A stretch of 64,000 nt of DNA from Phascolarctos cinereus (GCF_002099425.1 NW_018344273.1:1938501-2002500); one strand, 5' to 3'; shown: positions 1-10,435, counted from the first letter of the stretch. Notes: generated by a model not told the origin, from the letters alone. A program made the numbers and translations.

Positions 1-540
1 GGAAGAGGCCCTGGCTCCAGTACTCTTAGCAGGTCCCTAGGCCCACAAACACTGCCCAGCGCCGCTCCCTGCCCGGTGACCTACTGGGAGCTGGTTCCAT
101 CACTTGTTCTTGGCTTGGCAGGCCCCAAACAGATATCAAAGATCTCAGTGGTCTCAGGCCTCCTGGAGTAAACCTTCTTCCCCTCCCCCTGACACAAGCA
201 TTTCATTAACTCTGTATCCCATTGTGGCTCTGGTAATACTGGTTTCGAGTGTTTCGGAAAGTTCTCATTTTTGCACAAACTGTCTAGCCCTTTCCTCATG
301 TAATGGTCTATCAGGAGCTTGCTCTGTCCTATGCTGAGGCCCTAACATGCCAGGGCCAAGATCCCACTGACTTCAGGTCCTGTCAACTAAGCCTCATTGG
401 CTTTTAACTTTTCCTTCTTTATTCCCCCTCTAGAAGTTCACAGGCTTCTGGCTACCTGTATAGTCATGGGCTAGATAGAAGTACTTACTACTGTTTCTCT
501 TTGGCCAACTTGACCATTATTTCATCTGATACCTTTTACA
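1..540. other. No recognised gene or repeat
   Basis: The first 120 bases are GC-rich and the rest is plain sequence. All frames were read for Ig-type exons of the FCRL6-like gene expected here; no Cys-x-Trp-x-Cys Ig pattern was found. The short open frames look like chance. Confidence 0.5.
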
Positions 541-544
541 TCTT

Positions 545-1362
545 TGCTGAGATGTTTGGCAGGAGAGCTGGGCTGCTTTAGGAACTTTCTGGTCACCTCA
601 TGCCAGGAAGTCTTCTCCAAACTGTTTTTCCTGCATTACTCCTCTCTACTCCCCTCACAGATTCTACATTCCAGATACAGTGGAGCAGGAGTGGTCTCTG
701 ATCCCATCATGCCCTATCCCAACTTAGGACATTCACACAAACTGAAACCTATTCTTTCCATGTCCCTGAGACCTGTGGAAAGCCTACTCATTCTTCAAGA
801 CCCACCTCAGGAGTCACCTCTTCCGTAAAGCCATTGATGATCCACTCCACTAAAAATGATCTTCCCTTCCTCATATTCTCTTAAAGCACTTTGTCTAGAC
901 CCTTCGTATCCCCTTCTTACATTTTCTCTTGTATAATACTTATTTGTGTACATCTGTATCCTTCCCATTAGATTGTAAATTCCTGGAAGATATGGATTGT
1001 TTTATCATTCTTCTTTGTAACCCATTACATAGCATAGGGCCTTGTCCATGTTCAGTCACTTCGGTCGTGTCTGACTCTTTGTGACCCCATTTGGGGTTTT
1101 CTTGGCAGAGATACTGGAGTGGTTTGCCATTTCCTTCTCCAGCTCATTTGACAGATGAAGGACTGAGGCAACCAGGGTTACATGACTTGCCCAGGGTTAC
1201 ATAGCTAATAAGTGTCTGAGGCCAGATTTGAACTCAGAAAGATGAGTCTTCCTGATCCAGGCCCAGCACTCTATCCCCTGTACCACCTAGATGTCCCAGG
1301 GCCTTACTCATAGAAGCTGCTTACTAAATATGTATCCAACTCATCTGAATTGAAAGGAGCTA
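545..1362 (+). repeat. L2 LINE 3' end, split by a SINE
   Basis: The 690-1040 part reads like the L2 3' terminal region (the 'caagacccacctcagg', 'agattgtaaattcctggaag' and 'catagggcctt' blocks). The tail resumes after the SINE at 1306 and runs to about 1362. Recognised from memory of the family consensus. Confidence 0.75.
1044..1297 (-). repeat. RTE-tailed tRNA SINE (MAR1 type), full length
   Basis: On the minus strand: a tRNA-like head with box-B-like 'gagttcaaat', a CORE-like middle, then a 3' tail matching the end of RTE/BovB LINEs (reverse complement of 'cggtcgtgtctgactctttgtg'). It sits in an L2 and is flanked by an exact 8-bp duplication, agggcctt, at 1036-1043 and 1298-1305. Confidence 0.9.
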
Positions 1363-1985
1363 GCTTTGAATTTCCACCTCTGATAATGTCCTGTCAAGAG
1401 GCAATAGAGGAAGGTGAATATGACCCCCGACCTCAAGAAGCTGTGGTCAAAATAGGGCATATCTGAATGTAAGTTAATGTTGAAAGAGAAGCACACAGAC
1501 TCCAGTTTTAGCTGTTGGAGCTGTAATATGACAGATTTAGGAACTGAAAAATCTGAGGCCTCTCCCTTAGCCAAGGCTATGTGACTAGGAAGCAAATCTT
1601 CACTGTCTCTGAGAGGTGGGGGAGGGGACTTGCTGCCTCCTACTTCACCACACATCTGGGTGAAGAACGGGTAGGGCTCATGTAAAATAGAGCTGAATTA
1701 CCCACCCCACCAGAAGCTGCATGGGTACTGTCTAGGGCACAAAATTGGGAGGGAGGGTGGAGGAAATGGGGCTTTTGACAACAGATGAAGTCCCATTATG
1801 AGAACAGCTAAGGAGAATGAAAAGGGAAGTAGTCTCCTACATATATACTGTTTCAATGTGAAAAATAAGGAAGTGTCATAGTCTATCCACAGATCTAGCT
1901 TTAACCTGGACTAAGGTAGTGGGGCTGGTTCAAGGCTTTCTCTTGGGAAAGAAGTAAAATGACATCTATCTTATTCTAACCTTTT
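1363..1985. other. No recognised gene or repeat
   Basis: Only weak MIR-like similarity around 1510-1660 (reverse orientation). The 104-residue minus-strand open frame here has no recognisable domain and is treated as chance. Confidence 0.4.
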
Positions 1986-2165
1986 CCAAATTCTGGTTCA
2001 GTTCAATCCAATTCAACTTAACAAACATTTACAAAACACATTATTTGTGCAGAGCCTTGTTCTAGGAGACATACAAAGCTAGATAAGACAGTGCCCACAT
2101 TCTTGGAGCACATATTCTAGTACAGGAATATGACACATTTATAGATAGCTATTAAAACAACTTAA
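1986..2165 (-). repeat. L2 LINE 3' end
   Basis: Reverse complement of the L2 tail: 'aacaaacatttac', then 'gagccttgttctaggag', then the 'gtgcccacattcttggagc' block. Confidence 0.65.
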
Positions 2166-2698
2166 GATGTGACCTGCTGTACAATGGAAAGAGAATTGAT
2201 TCAGAGCCAGAGGACCCCGGCTCAAATCCTAAGCTTGACACTTATTGTCTTTGTAACCCTGGGTAAATTAGTTGGGACCACACTTGGAGTGCTACCCCAG
2301 TTTTGAGGTGCATTGTAGTGAGTGAGCATCTCCTCAGAACCGTGGCCCGCGAGTCCCTAACAATGCTCTATTTGAAAAGCTAGTCAAGAGACACAATAGT
2401 TCCAAGCAACAAAGAAAAGAACAGCAAAAGACCATTCAACTAAACAGTCCGGCAAAATAAGTAACAAGAAAGATTTCTTCATGCAAACAGTGTTATATTC
2501 TCCCACAGATTACCATACCACTAGTGGGAAAGAGAAGACACGTGGTCAGGAAATAGGAATATATATAGTCTACATGAAACACAAACGTGTATGAGACATG
2601 TAACCAAGGAATACACATGAGAAACTACATAACACATGTGACCAGGGAAACATCTGGAGAAACACACACCTAACTGGGTGTACAAGGGTGATACAGTA
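2166..2698. other. Unclassified, probably old repeat
   Basis: Starts with a short MIR-like stretch (2190-2270, 'gagccagaggaccccggctcaaatcc'), then passes into sequence I cannot place. It includes the periodic motif listed separately at 2530-2675. Confidence 0.35.
2530..2675 (+). repeat. Diverged tandem motif 'acatgtgaccaggga', about three units
   Basis: Three loosely repeated units of about 35-40 bp share 'acacgtggtcaggaa', 'acatgtaaccaaggaa' and 'acatgtgaccagggaa', each followed by a purine-rich stretch with 'acac' or 'gagaaac'. A related array lies at 15090-15240. Family unknown; it may be part of a larger dispersed element. Confidence 0.45.
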
Positions 2699-2930
2699 TG
2701 TTGTCGTTGAGTTATTTCAGCTGTGTCTGATTCTTCATGACCCCATTTTGAGTTTTCTTGGCAGAGATACTAGAGTGGCTTGCTATTTCCTTCTCCATCT
2801 CATTTTACACATGAGGAAACTAAGGCAAACTGGGTTAGGTGACTTGCCCAGGGTCACCTAGCTAATAAGTGTCTGAGATCAGATTTGAACTCAGATCCTC
2901 CTGATTCCAGGGAGAGCACCATATATGGCC
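2699..2930 (-). repeat. RTE-tailed tRNA SINE (MAR1 type), head truncated
   Basis: Begins with the RTE-type tail ('tgttgtcgttgagttatttc'), continues through the CORE-like block ('cattttacacatgaggaaac'), and loses the tRNA head after 'gaactcagatcctcctg'. No clear target-site duplication. Confidence 0.8.
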
Positions 2931-3590
2931 ATTAAACTCATGCTTGCAAGGTGGTGTTTGAGCTCAATCCCTTTTCTGCCTCCAGTGTTGCTGCTTGCTT
3001 CCTTCCTTGCAGGGCCAATGTTATCAATATCTTCTGATGATGTCTTTCGACTGTGAGCTGCTCTCTCCTTGGGCTTGGAGTCCTTCCCCGACTGCTTCTA
3101 AGCTGCTCTCTGCTGCCATCTTCTGGCCTTCACATGCTTATGCATCCTCTTCTAGTCAGCTACATTTTTTTTGGTCTTTTTTTTCCTCCCATCTTTGCAC
3201 TGAATTGTAGCTGCTATTTAGGGCTTCTGCCCTGCAGGGAGACATCTCTACTCCGTAAGCCATAGCCCCAGGAGTCATTGCAGCTCACTCATCCAGGCAG
3301 CCATCAAAAGAAAACGTAAGTTATCAGGCTTAGATGAAGTCTATCTTTTTAAAAACTCAACTCCTCTTCTACTGCTCAGGGTCTTCCAACCAAAATTTTT
3401 ATTTGACTTATGATCAATTCATTTCTTTTAATCCCATCATACTTCTAATTGATATCTTGTCTTCTTAAACACCATCCCAGAAGTTCTACTTTGCAAAACT
3501 GCACAGGAGCTGGATGACACTATAGTTAGATTTTCAGAATATCTAGCTCCCTTTGAGGCTCAGATCAATGGCCACCTCATACAACAGACC
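2931..3590. other. Unclassified sequence
   Basis: Pyrimidine-rich on the + strand. Two overlapping open frames (about 3000-3260) have no recognisable domain. It may continue the unplaced element at 2275-2690 that the SINE interrupts. Confidence 0.3.
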
Positions 3591-3599
3591 TTTGCTAAT

Positions 3600-4110
3600 T
3601 TTTCTGGTTGTTGGTGATATTTCCTTCCCCACTCAGAAAATGTATTCTGTATTCATTGCACATATATTTTGCATTTGCATAACTGTGTACATGATGCTAG
3701 CCCCCAATCTCCCATAGAATATAAACTCCTTGAGGATAGAAATGATTTTATTTTTCTTTCTATACCCCCAAAGATTAACACATTGCTATTGTTCAACTGT
3801 TTCAGCCATGACCAACTCTTTGTGACCCCATTTGAAGTTCTTTTGGCAGAGACACCGGAATGGTTTGCCATTTCCTCCTACAATTCATTTTCCAGATGAG
3901 GAAACTGAGGCAAACAGTTAAGTAACTTGCCCAGGGTCACACAGCTAGTAGTAAGTGTATGAAGCTAGATTTGAACTCCGGAAGATTTGAGTCTTCCTGA
4001 CTCCAGATCCTTCACTCTGTGCACTATGGCGCCACCTAGCTGCCCCTACTAGCACATAGTAAGTGTTAAATAAGTGTTTGGATTTAGCTGAGTTGAATCA
4101 TGCCCCTTGG
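3600..4110 (+). repeat. L2 LINE 3' end, split by a SINE
   Basis: The L2 tail 'gaatataaactccttgaggatag' at 3716-3740 continues after the SINE as 'agcacatagtaagtgttaaataag'. Confidence 0.75.
3784..4046 (-). repeat. RTE-tailed tRNA SINE (MAR1 type), full length
   Basis: The complete element, from the RTE-type tail ('ttgttcaactgtttcagcc') to the head ('gcgccacctagctgcccc'). Flanked by a near-exact 8-bp duplication, taacacat (3776-3783) and tagcacat (4050-4057). Confidence 0.85.
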
Positions 4111-4359
4111 TCCCTAGCCCGAGTTCATGCACATCACTAGCTCAGGAACAAGACTAAAAGAGTCCAATGGAGCTGGAAACTTTTGCTCTTCTCATCGCTC
4201 CTGTTACCCTGACAACCAAATCACTGTACTACCTACCTACACAACCTCTCCGGGCCTTTGCTTCCTCATCTATAAATGTGAAGGAGTTTTACTAAGGTCC
4301 CTATAATCCTAAACACAGGAGAGAGAAGCAAAACAAAGTATTATGTAAGTTCTCAAAGG

Positions 4360-4510
4360 TCACAAGATTTAGATGTTGGAGAGAACCCCCTCATTTTACA
4401 GATGAGAAAACCGAGGCCTGAGAGAGGAATAAATCTGATCAACTCCACAAGTTTAAAGTAGCAGGGCCAGGATCTGAATCCAGAGTCTCTGATTTCTTAT
4501 TCAATTCCTT
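4360..4510 (-). repeat. MIR/CORE-SINE fragment
   Basis: Minus-strand MIR core: 'cattttacagatgagaaaac' followed by 'gatctgaatccagag'. Confidence 0.65.
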
Positions 4511-4734
4511 TCCCTCTGTATCAGGCTGCTTCTGAGGGAAAGGGGGGGAGGAATCAAAACATACTCTTAGAGAAGGAGGCATTTCTGTTGGGGTTTAAAG
4601 AATAAGTAAAAAAAAAGCAATTAAAAAAAAGAATAGGTAAAAATTGAATAGGCAAAAAGAAAACAGATGAAGATACATAGGAGCTTGTTCAGAAGATGAA
4701 AAGCAATCTCTAAACCACAAAATTCAAAAGCGTT

Positions 4735-5720
4735 TTCTCAGTTCTTCACCTTCTCGATCTCTATGATTTTTGACAATGTCAGCCATCCCCTTCTCCTGGA
4801 CATTCCTCCCTTATCTTTCATTGCTCTGTTCTTTCTGGACTCTTCTATCTGTCTGACCGTTCCTTTGCTGGACCATCCTCCTTCTCTTGCCCACTGAGTA
4901 AGCATTTCCAAGCCTGTGTCATGGCACTCTTCTCTTTATATAAACTCTTCCTGCACGGCCTCATCAGTTCCCAAGGGTTCAATGGTTATCTCTACGAAGA
5001 TGACTCCTAAATTTATGTATCTAGCTCTAATCTCTCTCCTGAACAGCAGCCCTACATTATTGTCAGCCTACTGGCCATCTCCACTTGGATGTCACTTAAG
5101 CACCTGAAACTCAACTTGTCCAAAATAAAATTCATTGTATTTTCCCCAGATTCATCTCCTCCAAATTTTCCCGTTTCTATTGAGGGTACCCTTACCAGGC
5201 ACCGAGGTTCACAACCTGGGAGTTATTCTTGACTCTCTATTCTTCCTCAAGCCCTAAAGCCAATCTGTTATCCCCTTCATCTCTTTCGTCCATTCCTTGC
5301 TCGTTAGTTCCTCCTCCAGTTCAGGCCCTCATCACCTCTTGCCTGAAGCACTACAATAGCCTATTAACAGGTTTGCCTGCCTCCAGTTTCTTCCCTCTCC
5401 GGTCTCTACTCCACACAGCTGCCAAATGGACATTCCCAAAACAAAAATCGGAGCATGTCATTCCTCTTCACCTCGCTGTTACTGTTCTGTCATTCCAGTC
5501 GTGTCTGATTCTTCATAATTCCATTTGGGCTTTTCTTGGCAAAGGTTCCAGAGTTGTTTGCCATTTTCTTCTTCAACTCATTTTACAGATGAGGAAACTG
5601 AGGCACTCTCTTACCCACAAAAATCTTCAATGGTCCCTTTAGACTCTAGTACAAAATGCAAAATCCTCACCCTGGCATTTAAAGCCCTTAATAATCTAGT
5701 TCTCACCTAACTTTCTGATC
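4735..5720 (+). repeat. L2 LINE, C-terminal reverse transcriptase part, interrupted by a SINE
   Basis: The + strand translation keeps recognisable L2/CR1-clade blocks: a YEDDS-like relic of the YADD site near 5000, 'ISTWMSLKHLKLNLSK' near 5075-5125, and the 'KALNNLVLT' end near 5680. Many stops; a dead LINE fragment with a SINE at 5482-5607. Confidence 0.75.
5482..5607 (-). repeat. RTE-tailed SINE, 5' truncated
   Basis: The tail 'tgtcattccagtcgtgtctg' and the middle 'cattttacagatgaggaaac' are present; the head is absent. Inserted in the L2 copy. Confidence 0.8.
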
Positions 5721-5742
5721 TTACTTCATATTAGTCTAAAAT

Positions 5743-5822
5743 CAGGGGTGGGGAACCTGCAGCCTCAAGGCCACATGTGGCCCTCCAGGTCCTCGAGTGC
5801 GGCCCTTTCACCGAATCCAATT
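5743..5822. mobile_element. hAT-like MITE, left half only
   Basis: Begins with CAGGGGTGGGGAACCTG and the 'ggccacatgtggcc' palindrome block, the same left end as the copies at 19407 and 37343, and stops after about 80 bp. It separates two L2 pieces. Confidence 0.7.
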
Positions 5823-6450
5823 CATGGCATTACTTTCTCCTGGTTCTCCTACCTGTTGAATGGCTCCTCAGTCTCCTTTGCTGGATCTTCATTCAAGTCA
5901 TGTCCACTAACTATGGTTATCCCCCAAGGCTCTGTTCTGGGCCCTCTTATATTCTCCCTCTATCCTCTTTCAATTAGTTTATCTCATCAGCTCCTATGGA
6001 TTCAATTATAATTTCTATTCTGATAATACTCAGAACTACTTATCCAGCCCTAACCTTTCTTCTGATCTCCAAACTTGCATCTGCAACTGCCCTTATTTTC
6101 TGAATTCCCTAGCATGCCTCAGCTGCCTCCTGCTTCTGCTTCTGCTTCTGCGGGCCTTTCCACCTATTTCTGAGTTCTTCCTGCAACCTCCATTTCTGGG
6201 AAGTGCCCCAACCAGCTATCCTTGATTCCCTGGAATAAGCCACCATGCCTTTTGCCTGGTTACCTCATTACTCCCCACCCCTTTGCAGCTTCCCCCTTCT
6301 GTGCTGCCTTCCCCCATTACCATGTAATGTCTTCAGAGACATAAATAATCTCTCTTGTTGCTTATATTTGTTTCCTCTGTACTTGTTTACCACAGTGCCT
6401 GGCACATAGTAAGTGCTTAACAGATGCTTGTAGACTGACCAACTTAGTCC
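5823..6450 (+). repeat. L2 LINE, reverse transcriptase core and 3' tail
   Basis: The + strand carries the RT block '[15 protein letters not shown]' at about 5911-5955. It covers an earlier part of the ORF than the copy before it, so this is a separate insertion. The end, 'cacagtgcctggcacatag' at 6390-6410, is an L2-type tail; 6115-6390 is less certain. Confidence 0.65.
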
Positions 6451-6469
6451 CCTTCATGCACTCTCTATT

Positions 6470-6590
6470 TTACATAATATCACATTTATTATAACATATA
6501 ATGTAGCATGTATCATATATATATTATATCACATTTATTATGTCACATAATATCACAATATTACATAATATTTTGTAAAATATCATACTT
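6470..6590. repeat. AT-rich degenerate tandem repeat
   Basis: Repeated 'cacatttattat' and 'cataatatcac' units over about 120 bp, with strong local dyad symmetry. Looks like a decayed simple repeat. Confidence 0.7.
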
Positions 6591-6599
6591 CCCTCCTTC

Positions 6600-7095
6600 A
6601 TTTCTTGGCACAAGTAATAGCCTTTGTCTGCAATGTACCCCCTCCACCTGCCTCTCTGTCTCTGAATATTTAGCTTAGGGCTTTTCCTAGTCCTTTCCCC
6701 CACCTCATTCTCTCACTCTTTTGAGGACACTTTATATCATGTCTTACGTGCTTTGTGTTTATTTACTGTGTACGTGTTGCATCTGCCAGTAGAATGTAAG
6801 CTCCTTGAGGACAGAACGTTCATTTTTGCTTTTGTATGCCTAGTATGTAGCACATTTTGTCATTTTCACAACTGTCATCTAGCTGTTGTTGCTGTTGTTG
6901 TTAAGTCATTTCAATCATGGCCAACTCTTCATGACCCCATCTGGGTTCTCTTGGCAAGGATACTGAAGTGGTTTGCCATTTCCTCATCTAGCTCATTTTA
7001 TAGATGAGGAAATGAGGCAAATAGGGTTAAGTGACTTGTCCAGGGTCACACCAATTCGATAAACATTTTTTTAGCAGCAATGTTGCTAAATACAT
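6600..7095 (+). repeat. L2 LINE 3' end, split by a SINE
   Basis: 'gaatgtaagctccttgagga' at about 6792-6812 is the conserved L2 3' block. The tail continues after the SINE with 'cgataaacattttttt'. Confidence 0.75.
6883..7050 (-). repeat. RTE-tailed SINE, 5' truncated
   Basis: The RTE-type tail 'tcatttcaatcatggcc' and the CORE-like 'agctcattttatagatgag' are present; it ends in 'ccagggtcacac' without the tRNA head. Confidence 0.8.
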
Positions 7096-7349
7096 ATTAA
7101 TTGAACTGAACATTATGAGATAAGTAGGCTGGCAAGGAACAGAGACATCCGATTGTAAAAGAGGTTGAACACCAGGCCAAGGAGCTTAAGTCTTGCTCAG
7201 CAAATAATGGGTGATCATTGAAGAGACAGAATGAAGATACAAACACTGAAGAACCAGATACAGTGGGTGACTCATGGAAGGATTTTTTCTATGTATCCAC
7301 CCTCCCCATCCCAAATTCTATCCTACTTTATGACCAGTGGTGATGAGAC

Positions 7350-7505
7350 ATTCAATTAAAAAAAAATTAAAGACCTATTAAGTGAATAGCACTGAGCCAG
7401 GTGCTAGGGATACAAAAGCAAAAATGAAACATGCCTTCACAGAGCTTACCTGCCATATGAGGGCATTGGGAAGGGTACTTTGTGATTTGAAGAGTTAAGT
7501 GGGCA
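7350..7505 (-). repeat. L2 LINE 3' end
   Basis: Reverse complement of the L2 tail: 'gagccaggtgctagggatac' and 'cttcacagagcttacc'. Confidence 0.7.
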
Positions 7506-7524
7506 CCAAAAGAGAAGAAATTTG

Positions 7525-7660
7525 GGGGCAGCTACTTGGTGCAGTGGATAGAGCACCGGCCCTGCATTCAAGAAGACCTGAGTTCAAATCCGGCCTCAGA
7601 CACATAATACTTACCAGATGTGTGATCCTGGGCAAGTAACTCAACCCCATTGCCTAGTCA
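7525..7660 (+). repeat. A-tailed tRNA SINE (WSINE type)
   Basis: tRNA-derived head 'gtgcagtggatagagcac' and 'gagttcaaatccgg', ending at 'aaccccattgcctag', then a (GA)n tract at 7661-7687 in place of the A tail. Confidence 0.85.
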
Positions 7661-7687
7661 AAAGAGAGAGAGAGAGAGAGAGAGAGA
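7661..7687. repeat. (GA)n microsatellite
   Basis: About 13 uninterrupted GA units, grown at the 3' tail of the adjacent SINE. Confidence 0.95.
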
Positions 7688-7689
7688 AA

Positions 7690-8397
7690 ACTTAATTGGT
7701 TTTACAGATACAGATGAAAGGTTTCTGTGTATTCTTACTCTGGGATAGATAAAGTATATAACACAATCATGAACTGATCTAACCAAAAAGAGGGTGGATA
7801 GGGTCTTGAATTTGAGCCAAGTTTAGACAATGGAACTAAAGAAGAGGAGGAATTCTTATGACACCAGTATAAAGAGCAGGTTGGAGGTGGGGGCAGCAGC
7901 ATCTTCAGCTTTGAAATACAGGTGGAAATTTGATCAAGATAAAGATGTCTCCTAAGCAGTTCTAGCAAGGTTGTCCAGGGGACCAGGGAAAGGGTCAGAA
8001 CCGGAGACACTGAGTCTTAAAGTCTTGGCTATCACAAGAAAGAGAGAATGAGGGAGAAAAGAGGACCAAGGATAAAACTATAGTTAGAGAGGGGAAAGGA
8101 AAAATATCCAGGAAATAAGATGAAGGAGCAGTTAGTGAGGAAGGAAGATAAGAGTGTAATGTTACAGAAGTCAAAGAAGGGCAGAGCATGGGGACTGGGG
8201 AAGGGAAGGACGGTTAGCAATGTCATGCTGTAGACTAGAATTCAACCTCCTAATGTTCCCTGGGATCATTCCACTTTCCACTGTTTTCTATGATAGTCCC
8301 ACTCACCCTAGAGCTGAACAGCAAGGGATAAAGTGTGAAGGGGATGAGCAAATGAGCCTTAATGCCTTAACCTGCACAATTCCTTTTCATTCCACAG
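7690..8397. other. Unclassified; presumed intron of the FCRL6-like gene
   Basis: Purine-rich on the + strand, with no family recognised and no convincing exon. It ends in a pyrimidine-rich acceptor (tccttttcattccacag) at 8381-8397. Confidence 0.4.
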
Positions 8398-8429
8398 CCC
8401 TCTCCAAAGACCCATCCCTGAGTGAAGAG
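8398..8429 (+). CDS. FCRL6: FCRL6-like, penultimate coding exon (small cytoplasmic exon)
   Basis: A 32-base exon between a good acceptor (ttcattccacag) and a consensus donor (gag|gtaagt). It enters in phase 1 with two bases, then reads LSKDPSLSEE and leaves in phase 0. Tiny exons of this size are usual in the cytoplasmic part of Fc-receptor-like genes. It is called because it joins in frame to the ITIM exon at 8505 and lies upstream of SLAMF8 on the same strand, the place FCRL6 holds in human. Identity rests on the next exon and on synteny; the short exon alone proves nothing. Confidence 0.45.
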
Positions 8430-8504
8430 GTAAGTATGGCTACCCAGTATTCTCATTTCCTCTATTTCCCTTTTCTCTTCTTCTGATGTCTGTTCTCTCT
8501 ACAG

Positions 8505-8792
8505 GACTCCTCTGTCATCTATTCTAGCTTGGTATTGCCACAGAACCAGAAACTCTCACCTGGGAAAGGCTATAAATACAGGAGATCTCAGGCCCCCAGG
8601 CAGATAAGGCCCAGGCACATACAAGAAAGGATGACAATTCTACCCTGGTGCTCCCTGATTCTTCCCCACCACCCATCTTCCAGCTTGGGATGCCCCTCAG
8701 AGAGACTAGAAAAAGACCACCTCCAACAAGGGAGCCCCTCTCCTTCAACCCAGAAGATGAAACTGAACCTTTCTTCCCTCTGTAAAGAGTGA
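8505..8792 (+). CDS. FCRL6: FCRL6-like, last coding exon with an ITIM
   Basis: Follows a tctctctacag acceptor and stays open for 95 codons to TGA at 8790-8792. It begins DSSVIYSSLVLPQ. VIYSSL fits the ITIM consensus (I/V/L/S)-x-Y-x-x-(L/V), which recruits SH2-domain phosphatases once phosphorylated. From memory, human FCRL6 has DSSIICAEV at the matching place, so the exon start and flank agree but the human protein lacks the tyrosine. After about 25 residues the sequence no longer resembles human FCRL6, and the tail is about twice the length I recall. The true stop may therefore differ, or the tail may be lineage-specific. Membrane and Ig exons are not in view; they should lie upstream. Another Ig-superfamily inhibitory receptor is possible. 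Confidence 0.5.
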   Translation, partial: DSSVIYSSLVLPQNQKLSPGKGYKYRRSQAPRQIRPRHIQERMTILPWCSLILPHHPSSSLGCPSERLEKDHLQQGSPSPSTQKMKLNLSSLCKE

Positions 8793-9124
8793 AGGAGCCC
8801 CTGGGTACTCACCCAGGTCAGCACCAAAGACTGAACATAGTAGACTTCCCAAAACGTAATCAAGCAACAAGAGCTGAGAATGGCGCATGGCAATTTTATT
8901 GAACAACGTGGAAGTAATGTATCTTCTTCCACTCTAGTTAGGAGCCTGTCTTATGTGCTTCTCTCTCTCTGTATCTGTATTGGGTGCCGGTATTTGGCCC
9001 TGGGTGTTATTACCCCACCCTGAAGTTTAGCCAGACAAGATTAGATGATGTTCTAATTTGCAAGATGGAAAGTTGCTCAGATCAGTACTCATTGGAGAAG
9101 AGTTCTAGAGGTGATTCTGGTACC
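8793..9124. other. Presumed 3' UTR of the FCRL6-like gene
   Basis: No repeat recognised. It contains no + strand AATAAA; the nearest is at 9579. On the minus strand TTTATT at 8893-8898 reads as AATAAA, but no minus-strand gene is visible. Confidence 0.35.
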
Positions 9125-9232
9125 TAGAAAAGCAACATGGTATTGTGGGAAAAGCGCTTCAAGTCAGAAGACCTGGGTTGGATTCCTAGGTCTGCCGTTA
9201 GCTATGTGACCATAGGCAATAATAGTAACTCA
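9125..9232 (+). repeat. MIR SINE
   Basis: 'agtcagaagacctgggttgg' followed by 'gctatgtgaccataggcaa', the MIR head and core. Confidence 0.7.
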
Positions 9233-9578
9233 TAGAGAGGGTGTCTGTCTTCTCCCAAGTCCATACCCCCATGATGAGAGAAGAGTACGTAGTCCTTCAT
9301 CCATAGTTCCTGAAGAGTCTCTGAGTTTTGACCGGATGACTGATCCTGCAGAATGTGAGTCAGACATTGAGTTTTAACTGTGTTCTGCCGGGTACATTCT
9401 TTTGTCCACCCAAATTGCATTTCCCAGGATTCTTGGGTTCAAAGTAATTTGTGTACTGTTTGACAATTTCCAGAGTCCAGGAGAGCAACATGTTCCCAGT
9501 CACTTTGTAATTATTTTATTATCCATTGTTTTGTCATTATTATGTACTGTTTAATTTGCTTTTTGATTCTGTGCCAAG

Positions 9579-9584
9579 AATAAA
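9579..9584 (+). promoter_or_regulatory. Candidate polyadenylation signal AATAAA
   Basis: AATAAA 787 bases after the stop of the FCRL6-like exon. An A-rich run follows within 20 bases, so this could instead be the end of an old retrocopy or LINE tail. Confidence 0.3.
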
Positions 9585-9631
9585 AGCAGTATATGTCCCA
9601 AACAAAAAAAATAATAATAAAAACATTTACA

Positions 9632-9855
9632 TAGTTACTTTGAACTTTGTTATGTATCCAATATACATTATCTTATTTAATCCTCACAATAACTTGTAAG
9701 GCAGGTGCTATTGTTATGCCCACTTTATGTATGAAGAAACTCAGAGAGGTCAAGTGACTTGCGCAGAGCCACACAGCTACGTAGTGTCTAAGACAGGATC
9801 TGAACTAAGGTGTTCCCAATTCCAAGTTCAACATTCTGTCAACTGTGTCATGGTA
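9632..9855 (-). repeat. MIR/THER1-type CORE-SINE
   Basis: Reverse orientation: 'taatcctcacaataactt', then 'caagtgacttgcgcagagcc', then the head with 'gatctgaactaagg'. A short + strand MIR scrap follows at 9885-9950. Confidence 0.7.
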
Positions 9856-10164
9856 CATCTCCATGCAAACCACTTCAACTCTGAGTAACTCAGTTTTCTC
9901 ATCTGTAAACTGGGATAACTTGGATGCTCTCTCTAAGGATGTTAGCATGCTTTCATTCTATCTCTGACCTTCAAGTTGCTTTGTGGCCATGGAGGCCTTC
10001 GAGATTTTACTGAGCAAGACTGACAGAGAAACTCCGCAGGACTCAGCAGACCATCTCTGCTGCTCTTACGGTGTGTGGGTTCCTCAATACGCAATTCACT
10101 CTTAGAGGGCATAGTTGAGAAGCTGGATGTCTCATAGAAATGTCAAACCCAACACGGTGTCTCA

Positions 10165-10435
10165 AGGAGGCAGTTGGTAGCATGGTGGACAGAGTACTGG
10201 TCCTGAAGTGCAAAAAACAAAAAAAGTGAATTCAAATCCAGCCTCAGATGCTTAATACCTGTGTCACCCTGAGCTAGTTACTTAACTTCTGTTTTCCTCA
10301 GTTTCCTCAAATGTAAAATGGGAATAATAACAGCACTTACCTCAGGATTGCTGTGACGATCAAACGAGACGATATTTATAAAGTGCTGAGTGGCATGGTG
10401 TCTGGTACACAGTAGGTGCTATATAAATGCTTATT
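10165..10435 (+). repeat. L2-tailed tRNA SINE (THER1/MIR type)
   Basis: Full length: tRNA-like head ('gcatggtggacagagtactg', 'gaattcaaatccagcc'), core ('tttcctcaaatgtaaaatgg'), and an L2-type 3' tail ('ctggtacacagtaggtgc'). An extra A-rich insert sits in the head near 10215. Confidence 0.85.

Noticed and set aside
5229-5642. 137-residue + strand open frame
   Set aside because: Runs through L2 sequence and into a reversed SINE; not a gene.
8588-8932. 114-residue minus-strand frame over the FCRL6-like exon
   Set aside because: No domain, no splice sites; the + strand carries the ITIM frame.
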